64,000 bases of DNA from Psychrobacter lutiphocae DSM 21542. GTDB taxonomy: Bacteria > Pseudomonadota > Gammaproteobacteria > Pseudomonadales > Moraxellaceae. The translations under genes were made by a program, and so were the position numbers. Below the pieces are notes generated by a model. It did no database searches, was not told where the DNA came from, and saw only the letters and a list, made by a program, of their open reading frames with translations. Shown here piece by piece: positions 35,290 through 45,827 of the stretch; positions within the stretch are counted from its first letter, which is position 1; every line of letters starts with the position of its first letter. The stretch is taken from contig NZ_KB907632.1 in assembly GCF_000382145.1 (NCBI RefSeq), forward strand, positions 25,955 to 89,954. Reading direction: 5' to 3'.

Positions 35290-36360
35290 TTATCCCTCCT
35301 GCTTGGTCACAACGGTTGGTGCATCTTGCGGCTCAACTTTTGCCACCTCATCTGGTTTCCAGTGACACGCACGTTGGCGATTATTAGACAAAAATTCTAA
35401 CGGTGGTGGCACATCACGGCAGATGTCCATTGCATACACACAACGCTCAACAAAGGGACAACCCTTTGGTAGATTAAGCAGGTTTGGCGGACTGCCAGGA
35501 ATGGTTTGCAGCTTACCACTGGTGTTGTCTAATCGTGGAATGGCACGCAGTAACCCTTTGGTATACGGATGGGTGGGGTTATAAAAGATGTCTTCCGTTT
35601 CGCCATACGCCATGGTGCGCCCAGCATACATCACCAATACCCGATCACAGATACCGGCCACCACCCCTAAGTCGTGGGTAATCATAATAATGGTGGTGCC
35701 AAAGTCACGCTTTAGCTCATTCATTAAAGTCATGATTTGTGCTTGTACCGTCACATCCAGCGCTGTGGTAGGCTCATCGGCAATCAGTAGCTTGGGGCGA
35801 CACAAGAGCGCCATCGCAATCATCACCCGCTGACGCATACCACCTGAGAACTCGTGCGGATACATGCCAATACGCTTACGTGCTTCTGGAATCTTAACCG
35901 CATCGAGCATTTTTATCGCCTCTTCCCAAGCGTCCTTTTTGCTCATGCCTTTGTGCAAGATAAGCACTTCGGCCAGTTGATCGCCGATTTTCATATACGG
36001 GTTTAACGAGGTCATCGGATCTTGGAAGATCATTGATACCTGCTCAGCACGCAGCTTATTAAGCTCTTTTTCGGGCAAGCCTAACAGCTCACGCCCTTCA
36101 AATAATACCGAGCCTTTGGTCTGACCATTTTTGGCAAGTAACCCCATAATGGCAAAGGCAGTTTGTGATTTGCCTGAGCCAGACTCACCGACAATGCCTA
36201 AGGTCTCGCCTTGATGCAGGTTAAAGTTTAGCCCGTTTACCTCAGTCACCAGCCCCTCTTCTGTACTAAATTGTACCGATAGGTCTTTGACTTGCAGTAA
36301 AGCAGTAGTCTCAATATTTTCTATACTGCTCGTGTTTATCGTGTCCTGTACATTACTCAT
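35290..36360 (-). CDS. oppD: Oligopeptide ABC transporter ATPase OppD
   Basis: First ATPase of the Opp importer, 356 residues. Walker A is [11 protein letters not shown] near 57, the signature [16 protein letters not shown] near 170, Walker [14 protein letters not shown] near 190 and H-loop [11 protein letters not shown] near 223. The C-terminal [14 protein letters not shown] cysteine block is the family's regulatory/iron-sulfur-like extension. It is followed by oppF with 4 bases between, and preceded by oppC with a 112-base gap. It powers peptide uptake with OppF. Confidence 0.9.
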   Translation of the reverse strand: MSNVQDTINTSSIENIETTALLQVKDLSVQFSTEEGLVTEVNGLNFNLHQGETLGIVGESGSGKSQTAFAIMGLLAKNGQTKGSVLFEGRELLGLPEKELNKLRAEQVSMIFQDPMTSLNPYMKIGDQLAEVLILHKGMSKKDAWEEAIKMLDAVKIPEARKRIGMYPHEFSGGMRQRVMIAMALLCRPKLLIADEPTTALDVTVQAQIMTLMNELKRDFGTTIIMITHDLGVVAGICDRVLVMYAGRTMAYGETEDIFYNPTHPYTKGLLRAIPRLDNTSGKLQTIPGSPPNLLNLPKGCPFVERCVYAMDICRDVPPPLEFLSNNRQRACHWKPDEVAKVEPQDAPTVVTKQEG

Positions 36361-36472
36361 AAAGGTTGTCTCTATCTTGGCTATTTGGCTATGTTGTTGT
36401 GGCTCATTAGCTATCGATTACGGGTGCGGTTATAAGTTGTCTATTGTTGTAAAACCTCTATTGCCCCAAAAC

Positions 36473-37378
36473 CTAACGGTCTTTTGGATCAAACGCATCA
36501 CGCAGACCATCACCAATAAAGTTAAAACAAAATAAAGTCACGACCAAAAATACAGAAGGAATCAAAATCTGCCACGGTGCAACCTGCATCGTCTGCGACC
36601 CTTCTTGCAATAGCGCACCCCAGCTGGTCATCGGCTCTTGCACACCCAAACCTAAGAAACTTAAAAAAGATTCAAACAAAATCATGCTTGGCACCAACAG
36701 CGAGGCATAAACCACCACCACGCCTAACACGTTTGGCACAATATGACGCATGATGATATTAAAGCCAGACACCCCGCCAACATGCGCCGCTTCGATAAAC
36801 TCTTTGCTCTTTAAGCTTAAGGTCTGACCACGCACAATACGTGCCACATCTAGCCAAGACACCAAACCAATGGCGATAAAGATAAGCATCAAGTTACGAC
36901 CAAAAATGGTGACCAATAAGATGACAAAGAACATAAACGGAAAGGCGTTTAAAATTTCCAAAAAGCGCATCATCACCGCATCAATTTTACCGCCCAAATA
37001 ACCAGAGGTAGCACCATAGACAGTGCCGAACAATACCGCCACCGTCGCTCCAGCAATACCCACTAACAAGGAAATACGACCACCGATTGCGGTACGCACC
37101 AACAAATCACGCCCAAGCGAGTCGGTACCAAAGTAGTGCTTATTATCAAATGACGGCGCACCCTGCATGTAACCCCAGTCGGTATCGGCATAGCCAAAGG
37201 GGGCGAACATAGGCACAAAGATGACAAATAAGGTCACCAAAAACAATATCACCAAGCTGGCAATGGCGGCTTTGTTTTTGTAAAAACGGCGCCAAGCATC
37301 TTGCCATAAGCTACGCCCTTTGACTGCAGCTTCGGTTGGTGCGACTAGATCTATGGGCTTATCAGTGAGTGCACTCAT
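36473..37378 (-). CDS. oppC: Oligopeptide ABC transporter permease OppC
   Basis: Inner-membrane permease of 301 residues. It has the OppC N-terminal cytoplasmic tail, six or so membrane helices, and the permease cytoplasmic EAA motif seen as EAAHVGGVSGFNIIMRHIVPN near 200. The N-terminal HYFGTDSLGRDLLVRTAIGGR near 90 is the second family hallmark. It pairs with OppB to form the channel. The order oppA-oppA-oppB-oppC-oppD-oppF matches the standard operon with an added binding protein. Confidence 0.91.
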   Translation of the reverse strand: MSALTDKPIDLVAPTEAAVKGRSLWQDAWRRFYKNKAAIASLVILFLVTLFVIFVPMFAPFGYADTDWGYMQGAPSFDNKHYFGTDSLGRDLLVRTAIGGRISLLVGIAGATVAVLFGTVYGATSGYLGGKIDAVMMRFLEILNAFPFMFFVILLVTIFGRNLMLIFIAIGLVSWLDVARIVRGQTLSLKSKEFIEAAHVGGVSGFNIIMRHIVPNVLGVVVVYASLLVPSMILFESFLSFLGLGVQEPMTSWGALLQEGSQTMQVAPWQILIPSVFLVVTLFCFNFIGDGLRDAFDPKDR

Positions 37379-37426
37379 AATTATCCTTGTCTTTCATAAA
37401 CATTGAATACTTAGTACTTTTAACGA

Positions 37427-38347
37427 TTAGTACTTAATCTGTGGATCAATCACAGCGTATAAAATATCGACAACAGCGTTAAACGCGATGGTCAACACCC
37501 CGACCAAAATTGTCAAACTCAGCACCATGCCATAGTCACGGTTTAACGCACCGTTGACAAATAATTGACCGATACCGGGCAGACCAAAAATAGTTTCAAT
37601 GACGATCGATCCAGTAATAATGCCCACAAACGCAGGGCCTAAGTAAGAAATGACAGGCAACAAGGCAGGACGCAACGCATGCTTGAACACAATGCGCTGC
37701 ATCGGCAAGCCTTTGGCTCGGGCAGTACGGATAAATTGGCTGTTCATCACCTCAATCATCGAGCCACGCATGATACGGGCAATACTGGCAGTGTAAGCCA
37801 AGGCTAAGGCGGTAACCGGCAGGATTAAGTTCGGCAGTGCGCCATCATTCCAGCCACCACCAGGCAGCCACTTTAAGGTAATGGCAAAGATAAGTACGAG
37901 CAGCGGCGCTTTCACAAAGCTAGGAATCACCACCCCGATATTGGCAAACGCCATCACGATATAGTCTATCCATGAGTTTTGCTTTAAGGCGGCAACAATA
38001 CCAAAAACCAGTCCCAGCACTAACGCCAACACAAAAGCATAAACTCCAAGCTCTATTGATACTGGAAGTGACTGCGCTAATAGCTCATTGACCGTATAGT
38101 CTTTGTACATAAAAGAAGGACCAAAATCACCGACCATCAATTGCTTTAAGTAATTGATATATTGCAACCAGATGGGGTCATTTAGATGATATTTGGCTTC
38201 GATATTGGCCATCACTGCGGGTGAAAAGCTGCGCTCACCACTAAAAGGGCTACCAGGCGCTAAGCGCATGATAAAAAATGACACCGTAATCAAAATAAAC
38301 ATGGTCGGAATCGCTTCCAATATCCGCCGTACGATAAGCTTTAACAT
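37427..38347 (-). CDS. oppB: Oligopeptide ABC transporter permease OppB
   Basis: Inner-membrane permease of 306 residues. Landmarks are the N-terminal RRILEAIPTMFILITVSFF helix, GPSFMYKDYTVNELL near 95, and the cytoplasmic loop RTARAKGLPMQRIVFKHALR near 205. The end (VVDILYAVIDPQIKY) is the typical OppB C-terminus. The 48-base gap to oppC and the absence of a terminator support one transcript. Confidence 0.92.
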   Translation of the reverse strand: MLKLIVRRILEAIPTMFILITVSFFIMRLAPGSPFSGERSFSPAVMANIEAKYHLNDPIWLQYINYLKQLMVGDFGPSFMYKDYTVNELLAQSLPVSIELGVYAFVLALVLGLVFGIVAALKQNSWIDYIVMAFANIGVVIPSFVKAPLLVLIFAITLKWLPGGGWNDGALPNLILPVTALALAYTASIARIMRGSMIEVMNSQFIRTARAKGLPMQRIVFKHALRPALLPVISYLGPAFVGIITGSIVIETIFGLPGIGQLFVNGALNRDYGMVLSLTILVGVLTIAFNAVVDILYAVIDPQIKY

Positions 38348-38437
38348 AAACCCTCTGTTATCAGTAACGTCTTGTGTTTAGATACAAAATATTTATTGGT
38401 TTTTTAGTTGTCATTTTTGATAATTGATACAATACTA

Positions 38438-40153
38438 TTAAGGCTGAACAATTGCTAAGTCTTTAGCTTGCCACATATCCAACGGATCTTGCTGTGAAAA
38501 TCCCACCACGTGTGGCTTAACCAAACGCACCCCAACATAGTGAAATATATTCAAATTCGGCATATCAGCATCTAACTGAGCCTCTGCTTGCTGATATAGC
38601 TTAGCACGCTGATTGACAGTAACACCCTCACCCAAAGTTTGCGTCATAAGGCTATCAAACTGCGGACTAGAGTACTTACCGTGATTGTTACTATTACCCG
38701 TCTTTAATGTATTTAAAAAAGAAGATGGCTCGTTATAATCGCCACACCAACTAGAACGGGCAATATCATACTTCCCGTTACGGCGTATGTCCAAGTAAGT
38801 CTTCCATTCCTTATTCACCAAGGTTATCGCCATCACCTTGTCACCAAACGCCTCTTTTATTAATAGACTAAACGCGATGGCTATCTTTTTGTGATTATCA
38901 CTGGTGTTGTATAACAGTTCAAATTCTAGTGGATTATGTTGATTGTAACCAGCATCATTGAGTAGCTTATTAGCGTAATCAATTCGCTTCTGCTTGCTCC
39001 AGTTTTTCCACTGTGGCGTATAGCTTTCTATTCCATAAGTAATTGGCGGTGTCAGTTGATAGGCCGGTGTTTCACCTTGACCCATTACCTTATTGGTTAT
39101 GATATCTCTATCTAACGCAAGCGCTAACGCTCGGCGCACACGCACATCATTAAAGGGTGGCTTTGCTGTATTGTATTTGTAGTAATAAGTGCATAATCTG
39201 GGAATGACTTGCATCTCATCACCCAGTTCTGTTTTGAGCGTCTCAAATTGATCTAAGGGTACATCGCTAATGACATCTACTTCGCCTGCACGATAACGGG
39301 CAATACCTGTGGTCAATGAGGTTAGCGGTAGCAAGGTAATCTGTTCAATGTAAGTATTGGCATTATCAAAGTAATTGGGATTGCGGGTCAATACTATTTT
39401 ATCATTCACCAGCCACTCGCTAAGCGTATAAGGGCCATTGACCACGATATTTTCAGGTGCTGTCCACTGATTGCCATACTGAGCAATGACCTTTTGTGGT
39501 ACTGGCTTGGTAGCGATATAAATCAACATCTCTGGAAAATAAGGCACAGGCTCGGTCAGAGTCACTTTTAGAGTCTTCGCATCAAGTGCTTCAACACCCA
39601 AGCTATCTGCTGGTACAGCGCCAGTCAAAATAGCTTCAGCACCAGCTACCTTGGCATCCACTAAATAGCTGGCATAAGGTGCTGCTGTCTTAGGGTCTAT
39701 CAATCGTCGCCAGCTATAAACAAAGTCTTCGGCAGTGACAGGATCGCCATTTGACCAATTAGCGTTACGCAGCTTAAAGATCCATACTTTATTATCAGCA
39801 CTTTTCCAGCTTTTCGCCATACCAGGAATAAGTTTACCATCCCTATCCGTTTCGACTAAGCCAATAAACATTTGGCGAATAACATTACCTTCAGGTATGG
39901 CAGATATCTTATGAGGATCCAGCGACTCAGGTTCAGCAGTATTGTTAATCACGATATGCTGAGTCTGAGCCAATCCTGTTATATCTATGCTTTGTGATAG
40001 TTCAGCCTCCTCAATGTTAGTCTCAGTAGTTTCATTCACCTCATCAGCATCATTATTAAGATCAGCACAGCCAACCAAAAGAGCACCCGTTAAGATGACA
40101 GTGGCTAACGACAAATGACTTTTCCATAGATTACGAAATAAATTCATCATCAT
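38438..40153 (-). CDS. oppA: Oligopeptide-binding lipoprotein OppA, second copy
   Basis: Periplasmic peptide-binding protein (571 residues) of the extracellular solute-binding family 5. It has a lipoprotein signal peptide (LLVGC, cysteine 29), an acidic linker (NNDADEVNETTETN), and the family landmarks EPESLDPHKISAIPEG near 73 and WSNGDPVTAEDFVYSW near 130. Peptide-binding proteins of this family use a pocket for peptides of two to five residues. It is very similar over its length to the upstream paralog at 40328-41995 (both SWCGDYNEPS/GWCGDYNEPS). Starts at either of two ATGs (M1 or M3). Confidence 0.87.
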   Translation of the reverse strand: MMMNLFRNLWKSHLSLATVILTGALLVGCADLNNDADEVNETTETNIEEAELSQSIDITGLAQTQHIVINNTAEPESLDPHKISAIPEGNVIRQMFIGLVETDRDGKLIPGMAKSWKSADNKVWIFKLRNANWSNGDPVTAEDFVYSWRRLIDPKTAAPYASYLVDAKVAGAEAILTGAVPADSLGVEALDAKTLKVTLTEPVPYFPEMLIYIATKPVPQKVIAQYGNQWTAPENIVVNGPYTLSEWLVNDKIVLTRNPNYFDNANTYIEQITLLPLTSLTTGIARYRAGEVDVISDVPLDQFETLKTELGDEMQVIPRLCTYYYKYNTAKPPFNDVRVRRALALALDRDIITNKVMGQGETPAYQLTPPITYGIESYTPQWKNWSKQKRIDYANKLLNDAGYNQHNPLEFELLYNTSDNHKKIAIAFSLLIKEAFGDKVMAITLVNKEWKTYLDIRRNGKYDIARSSWCGDYNEPSSFLNTLKTGNSNNHGKYSSPQFDSLMTQTLGEGVTVNQRAKLYQQAEAQLDADMPNLNIFHYVGVRLVKPHVVGFSQQDPLDMWQAKDLAIVQP

Positions 40154-40270
40154 TTAATTACTATTATTACTAGAGTTTATACAAATTACGCTAGCTAAAT
40201 ATTTATGAGTAGTTGGATGTATCATTTGTTTTTATTCCCTGAAAGATAATTTTGACTGTCCTAAGAAGCA

Positions 40271-40307
40271 GACTCAAGTAAAGCCAAAACTGCTGTTCAC
40301 TTGAGTC
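40271..40307. other. Intercistronic stem-loop between the two oppA genes
   Basis: GACTCAAGT pairs with ACTTGAGTC, 9 bases, with an 19-base loop. It lies between oppA copies. No T run, so it is more likely an mRNA stabiliser or attenuator than a terminator; common between a binding protein gene and downstream genes. Confidence 0.5.
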
Positions 40308-40327
40308 AATCCCAAAGCATAAGTCAA

Positions 40328-41995
40328 TTAATGCTTAGCAATATGAATGTCCTTGCCTTGCCAGTTGTCTAATGCGTCTTTGGTTGGGAAGCCAATCACA
40401 TACGGCTTAACCAAACGTGGGCTAACATAATGATAAATATTCAATAAAGGCATGTCCGCATCCAACTGCGCTTCAGCTTGCTTATACAGCTCAGCACGTT
40501 GCTCAGTGGTGACCCCTGGTTTTAGGGTTTGCGTCATCAAGTTGTCAAACTGGGTGCTTGAGTATTTACCTTGGTTATTACTGTTGCCTGTTTTGACAAT
40601 ATTTAAGAAGGTAGAGGGCTCGTTATAGTCACCACACCAGCCAGCACGAGCGATTTGATAGTCACCATTGCGGCGGGTATCTAGATAGGTTTTCCACTCT
40701 TTATTGACCAGCTCTACATTCACCAAATCTTCGCCAAGTGCTTGTTGCCACAAGGAAGTAGCAGCAACGGCAATTTTCTTATGGTTGTCATTGGTGTTGT
40801 ATAACAGCTCAAACGTCAGTGGATTGTTGGCGCTATAACCGGCTTCGTTCAGCAGTTTTTTTGCCTCTTCAACACGTTTGGCTTGATCCCAGCTTTCCCA
40901 CTCAGGCGTGTTGTTGCTCATCGCATTAGTAGAGACTGGTGTAAATTGATAAGCTGGGGTTTGACCTTGACCCACGACCTTATCGGTAATGGTGTTGCGG
41001 TCTAATGCCAAGGCCAAAGCACGACGAACACGCGCATCGTCAAATGGCGGTTTGACGGTATTAAACTCATAGTAGTAAGTACATAGCATTGGTGAAATCT
41101 GTACTTGATCACCCAGCTGCTCTTTTAGTGATGCAAACTGCTCTGATGGGATTTCATTATAAGTGACATCAATCTCGCCGGCCTGATAGCGTGACACATC
41201 TGTGGTGCTCGACGGGATGGCCAGCAGTGTTATCTGCTCTAATTTGGTGTTGGCATTGTCATAATAGCTTTCGTTGCGAGTCAGCACGATTTTATCGTTT
41301 ACCTGCCAGTCGCTAATCTTATAAGGACCATTGACCACGATATTGGCAGGGTCTGTCCATTTTTCACCAAACTGCTCAACCGTCTTTTGATGTACTGGCT
41401 TGGTTGAGGTGTGAATCAATACATCTGGGAAATAAGGTACTGGCTCAGACAAGGTCACTTGTAGCGTCTTCTCATCAAGCGCTTTGACACCCAAAGTTTC
41501 AGGGCTGGCTTCGCCATTAACAATCGCCTCAGCGCCCACCACTTTTACATCGGCCAAGTAGCTGGCATAAGGTGAGGCTGTATTTGGATCAACCACACGG
41601 CGCATACTGTATACAAAGTCTTCAGCGGTCACTGGATCACCGTTTGACCAATTGGCATCACGAATTTTAAAAATCCAGACTTTATTGTCCTCAGACTCCC
41701 AGCTTTCTGCCATACCTGGGATGGTTTTGCCCTCAGCATCTGTGGTGGTTAAGCCCACCAACACTTGACGCAATACGTTGGCTTCTGGCACACCCGATAC
41801 TTTATGTGGGTCTAGCGATTCTGGCTCAGCACCATTGTTAATCACCATCTCTTGCTTATCGGCAAGCACATTTGGATCAATGTTAGCAGACTCAGCAGCA
41901 CTGTCTGACTGACCGCCACAGGCTGCCAGCATCATAGTGACTGCCAATGTTGATGATAAATATAAGGGGGTAAATTTGGTCTGTGATTTACGCAT
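40328..41995 (-). CDS. oppA: Oligopeptide-binding lipoprotein OppA, first copy
   Basis: First gene of the opp operon, 555 residues from the ATG at 41995 (MRKSQTKFTP), where AGGA lies seven bases upstream; the longer frame to 42076 is rejected. The lipobox is LAACGG (cysteine near 27). Landmarks match family 5 binding proteins: AEPESLDPHKVSGVPEAN near 56 and WSNGDPVTAEDFVYSMRR near 115. The paralog downstream has the same order, so this is a tandem duplication. Divergent from the MDR gene at 42.4 kb, sharing a ~455-base AT-rich intergenic region. Confidence 0.9.
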   Translation of the reverse strand: MRKSQTKFTPLYLSSTLAVTMMLAACGGQSDSAAESANIDPNVLADKQEMVINNGAEPESLDPHKVSGVPEANVLRQVLVGLTTTDAEGKTIPGMAESWESEDNKVWIFKIRDANWSNGDPVTAEDFVYSMRRVVDPNTASPYASYLADVKVVGAEAIVNGEASPETLGVKALDEKTLQVTLSEPVPYFPDVLIHTSTKPVHQKTVEQFGEKWTDPANIVVNGPYKISDWQVNDKIVLTRNESYYDNANTKLEQITLLAIPSSTTDVSRYQAGEIDVTYNEIPSEQFASLKEQLGDQVQISPMLCTYYYEFNTVKPPFDDARVRRALALALDRNTITDKVVGQGQTPAYQFTPVSTNAMSNNTPEWESWDQAKRVEEAKKLLNEAGYSANNPLTFELLYNTNDNHKKIAVAATSLWQQALGEDLVNVELVNKEWKTYLDTRRNGDYQIARAGWCGDYNEPSTFLNIVKTGNSNNQGKYSSTQFDNLMTQTLKPGVTTEQRAELYKQAEAQLDADMPLLNIYHYVSPRLVKPYVIGFPTKDALDNWQGKDIHIAKH

Positions 41996-42450
41996 GCTAC
42001 AATCCTTTTTAATACGACTTTTTAAGATAAGCCCTTGTAATTTAGTTAAAATTAAAGTCAATATAAGCTGTGACATAACAGCATTAAAACAAAAAACAAT
42101 AAAAAATAAAATCGGTAATTACTGATAATTCAAAATCAAAAAACTTAAATAGATATAAAATAAAATACAAGATAAACTATAAACAAAATAAGATATCTTG
42201 ATTAACCATACACCTTTAGTGTGGTAACTAAAATAGGCTATATTAACTTATTGTATAATTTTCATAGCAAAAATACACTTAGTTTCCAAGATGCCCCATG
42301 TTTCCTCTGTTGTTACCGCTGATATTAGAAGATTAAAGCGATGTTTAATACAGCGATCCTTTAAAGTAATGTTTGCGTACAAACAACCCCTACATTAGGG
42401 CTGTTGAACACTCACCACATATGCTCAATAGTAATCATAAGGATATCACC

Positions 42451-43428
42451 ATGCGAAGTGCAAGTTATCACCAGTTTGGCAAACCCTCAGATGTGTTAAG
42501 TATCACCGATGCCCCTATCCCTAAACCAGCGCCACATGAAGTACGTGTTAAGACAATATTAGCATCTATTCACAACCATGATTTGGTCACTATTAAAGGA
42601 CAATATGGCGATAAGCCAGACTTGCCGACCATTGCAGGTAGTGAAGCACTAGGCGTTATTGATGCGATTGGCTCTGACGTTCAAGGATTTGAAATCGGTC
42701 AGCGTGTGGCTGCCGCCAGCGTCACTGGCACATGGGCTGAGTACTTTACTGCGCCTGCGACAATGGTTTTTTCTATCCCTGATGAATTAGAAGATGAGAT
42801 GGCTGCACAACTGATTGCGATGCCATTAAGTGCCTTAATGCTATTGGAATTTTTGGATGTAAAACCAGGACAATGGACCATCTTAAACGCTGCCAATGGC
42901 GCAGTTGGTAAGACCTTTGCCATGCTGGCAGCTGCTCGTGGTGTCAATAGCATCAGTCTGGTGCGCCGTGCTGAAGCGGTCGATGCTCTAAAACAGCTGG
43001 GCATTAAGCACGTGGTCAACACCTCTGAGCCCGACTGGAAGCAGGCAGTGCGTGATATCGTCGGTGAGACACCCATCAGCGCCGCAGCCGACTCTCTCGG
43101 TGGTGAGGCGAGCAATGACTTATTATCACTGCTTGGTAATGGAGGCAACTTAGTATCTTTTGGGGTGATGGCCGGTCAGCCCATGCTGTTAGACCCCAGC
43201 ACCCTGATCTTTAAGCAAGCCGTGGTCAAAGGCTTTTGGGGTAGTAAAACCAGTCGTGAAATGGATGTGCCAAACAAACGGCGTTTAATTAATGAGCTGA
43301 TTGAGCGGGCGGTCAACAAGCAGATGAGCCTACCTATTGAAGCCATTTACGACCTAGCCGATATTAAAGAAGCGGTGTCTGGCAAGGTTCAAAAAGGTAA
43401 GCAGGGTAAGGTACTACTTAGACCATAA
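42451..43428 (+). CDS. Medium-chain dehydrogenase/reductase (quinone or enoyl reductase type)
   Basis: An NADPH-dependent oxidoreductase of the MDR superfamily, 325 residues from the ATG at 42451 (AAGGA nine bases upstream); the frame from 42373 has no site. It has the N-terminal GroES-like fold (KPAPHEVRVKTILASIHNHD, with EALGVIDAIGSDVQGFEIGQ near 65) and a nucleotide fold around NAANGAVGKTFAMLAA near 145. It lacks the structural and catalytic zinc cysteines, so it is of the quinone oxidoreductase/MECR type, not an alcohol dehydrogenase. Substrate unknown. It is divergent from the opp operon. Confidence 0.8.
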   Translation: MRSASYHQFGKPSDVLSITDAPIPKPAPHEVRVKTILASIHNHDLVTIKGQYGDKPDLPTIAGSEALGVIDAIGSDVQGFEIGQRVAAASVTGTWAEYFTAPATMVFSIPDELEDEMAAQLIAMPLSALMLLEFLDVKPGQWTILNAANGAVGKTFAMLAAARGVNSISLVRRAEAVDALKQLGIKHVVNTSEPDWKQAVRDIVGETPISAAADSLGGEASNDLLSLLGNGGNLVSFGVMAGQPMLLDPSTLIFKQAVVKGFWGSKTSREMDVPNKRRLINELIERAVNKQMSLPIEAIYDLADIKEAVSGKVQKGKQGKVLLRP

Positions 43429-43475
43429 CAGCCGAGTTAAAAATAGCTCGTTAACCACACAAGGAAGTGACTTGT

Positions 43476-45827
43476 ATGCCAAACACACCGCCTGAGTCTG
43501 CACTGCCCCCTGATCCTGCACTGCCCCCTGAGTCTGCGTTACCTAATGATTCTGGCTCTGATTCTGGCTCTGATTCCCAGCTATCTAAATTGTCTCCCAC
43601 CTACCCCAGCCGTGACGCTTGGTTTCATTTCTTTGACAAGGCATTGCTGATTATCGGTGCGGTGGCTCTGGTATTGGCGGTGGTGTTTTTTATCGCCTAT
43701 AACTGGGCAAATATGGGCAAAATTGGCAAGTTTGCCTTGGTCGAAGGTGCGTTAAGCCTGAGTATTATTGGATATATCATTTTGGCGTATCAGCGCCGTT
43801 TTCAATTAGCTCAGCAGTTATTATTACTGGCTGCCTGCGTTCTTACTGGTAGCTTGCTGGCGCTATTTGGTCAAACCTATCAAACAGGGGCGGACACCTG
43901 GCAACTTTTTTTTAATTGGGCACTACTCATCATCCCTTGGGTACTGATTGCGCGACTGCCAGCCTTGTGGTTGCTGTGGTTAGCACTGATTAACCTCAGT
44001 ATTCCGCTATTTGTAAATACTACTGGCTTTTTGTATCCGACAATAGCGCTAGATAGTCATATTTATGGTCACAATGACAGCTTGCAAGTTATCTTGCAAA
44101 CCCTATTTAACAGCATTGCCTTGGCAGTATGGGTAGCTATGACCGTCAAGCCGACTGCTGAGCATCTTGACCCGTCTAATCCTAAAAGCTTGCCTCTGGT
44201 TAACTCTAATCTTAACGCCACAGATACTGGCCATTTAGACCCAAAGTCTTTAGACAAGTCCAGCAAGCTTAACTTTACCAAACAGATTTTGACACGCAAC
44301 CATCATTGGAGTGTCTATCTACTTGGTGCTATCACCACTTATTACGCCACAAGTGCAGGCATCCTAGCGGTCAGTAGTTATAGCAATGAGTTATCGACCC
44401 TCGTCAATCTACTACTATGGATCACCTTTATCGGATATTTATATTGGCGTTTTCGGCGTCAACAGATAGATGTATTAATGCTGACTTATGGCTGTATCTC
44501 TGTACTTTTTGTGGTGATATTTTGGCTAGCTTCACCCCTACTTAATCATGCAAATGAGGCAGGTTTTTTATTATTAACCCTATTAGTCAGTGGTATGAGT
44601 GCAGGATCTGTTTTTTGGCTGCGCTCACTTCACTCTGAAGATGCGGCTGCCACGGCATCACCCCTCCTCACCACCACTGAGCCGTTAGCAACAACTAACA
44701 CTGACCTAGCGACTACTGACCCTGACAACCATCTAGCTTATCTTGATACCACCTCCGCTTCTAGCTCTGAGTCACTGCCTTGGTACTTACATTTGTTGAT
44801 AGGCTTAGGAGGTATGATATCTGGCGTTTCGATGATTGGCTTTATTGCTTTAATACTTTCCAACTATATTGAGCACACCATAACTCAGCTACTGGTAGGT
44901 ATTACTTTAGCCGCTATCAGCTTATTTATATTTTTTGTCAATCGCAAACAGCTCGGATCTACGCAAGTATTCGTCAGTAGCATCGCTTTTCCGTTGAGCT
45001 TTTCTGGTCAATTATTTTTAATCTTTGCCTTATACGATATATTAGACTCCGAGCCACTACTGGCGGTGGCGATAATAATCATCCAAGCTGTATTTTATCT
45101 GACTATTAAGGACTTTTTGCACCGCCTGTTTAGTGCACTAGTGGCGTTATCCGCTATGATATGGTTGCTAACCTATTACCATGCACCTGAATTATCTGCT
45201 GCTATGTTGGCGCTTGTGTTATGTGTATTTAGCTTACAGTCTGATCAACTTTTGTCCTTTATCACACCACAAAAACAAGCGCTAGCAAGCGCTTTATGTC
45301 GCCCATTCACCCATGCCAGTATGCTGTTATTACTCACTGTTTCGGTCGTATTTATTGCTGCTGAGTATGGTCAGGATATCGCCAACGCTACCACTGAGTT
45401 TTATTACCATTATCCCTTAGCGCAAGGGCTAATGATTGCTGTCAGCTTATACGCCACCCACCTGTTATTAGCTCGCTATCGCATTGGCTTAACCTCAAAA
45501 ACAGGCATGATCATCGCCAGCGCTGTCGTCATCTTGGGCATATTATCTGTCTATGTGTCTGGACTGTTGGCGACCTGCTTGGTACTGGTCATTGCCAAAG
45601 CCAATCAACAAAAAAGCATCATGGCACTGGCCATCACAGCCTTAGTCGGCTATATCTTTTGGTATTACTATCAATTAGATACCAGTTTACTGGTGAAGTC
45701 ATATTCTATGTTGGCAGTCGGTGTGGCTCTACTGCTTACCCATTGGATTCTCAAGCGCCACTATGACAGTAATAACACCAGCTACGGCAATAACATCAAC
45801 CATACTGACAAGGAGCACGGCTTATGA
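43476..45827 (+). CDS. DUF2157 (and DUF4401-like) large membrane protein
   Basis: A 783-residue protein with an N-terminal DUF2157 segment (AWFHFFDKALLIIGAVALVL, then FFIAYNWANMGKIGKFALVEG) and about twenty hydrophobic segments. A central low-complexity linker (DAAATASPLLTTTEPLATTNT) separates two membrane halves; the second half has DUF4401-like features. The start at 43476 has AAGGA nine bases upstream; GTG at 43467 is the less likely alternative. The N-terminal tail has repeated ESALPPDPALPPESALP and SGSDSGSDS, coded by tandem repeats. Its stop overlaps the next start (ATGA), so it is coupled to the GDYXXLXY gene, a widely conserved pair of unknown function. Confidence 0.82.
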   Translation: MPNTPPESALPPDPALPPESALPNDSGSDSGSDSQLSKLSPTYPSRDAWFHFFDKALLIIGAVALVLAVVFFIAYNWANMGKIGKFALVEGALSLSIIGYIILAYQRRFQLAQQLLLLAACVLTGSLLALFGQTYQTGADTWQLFFNWALLIIPWVLIARLPALWLLWLALINLSIPLFVNTTGFLYPTIALDSHIYGHNDSLQVILQTLFNSIALAVWVAMTVKPTAEHLDPSNPKSLPLVNSNLNATDTGHLDPKSLDKSSKLNFTKQILTRNHHWSVYLLGAITTYYATSAGILAVSSYSNELSTLVNLLLWITFIGYLYWRFRRQQIDVLMLTYGCISVLFVVIFWLASPLLNHANEAGFLLLTLLVSGMSAGSVFWLRSLHSEDAAATASPLLTTTEPLATTNTDLATTDPDNHLAYLDTTSASSSESLPWYLHLLIGLGGMISGVSMIGFIALILSNYIEHTITQLLVGITLAAISLFIFFVNRKQLGSTQVFVSSIAFPLSFSGQLFLIFALYDILDSEPLLAVAIIIIQAVFYLTIKDFLHRLFSALVALSAMIWLLTYYHAPELSAAMLALVLCVFSLQSDQLLSFITPQKQALASALCRPFTHASMLLLLTVSVVFIAAEYGQDIANATTEFYYHYPLAQGLMIAVSLYATHLLLARYRIGLTSKTGMIIASAVVILGILSVYVSGLLATCLVLVIAKANQQKSIMALAITALVGYIFWYYYQLDTSLLVKSYSMLAVGVALLLTHWILKRHYDSNNTSYGNNINHTDKEHGL
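43547..43577 (+). repeat. 12-base tandem repeat coding SGSDSGSDS
   Basis: About 2.5 copies of GATTCTGGCTCT, coding DSGSDSGSDS in the DUF2157 protein. A second imperfect repeat of CCCCCTGAGTCTGCACTG type lies just upstream (43494-43545). Confidence 0.85.

Noticed and set aside
41996..42450. Gene in the opp/MDR divergent region
   Set aside because: Only AT-rich promoter-like sequence; no plausible start or ribosome site for a gene.
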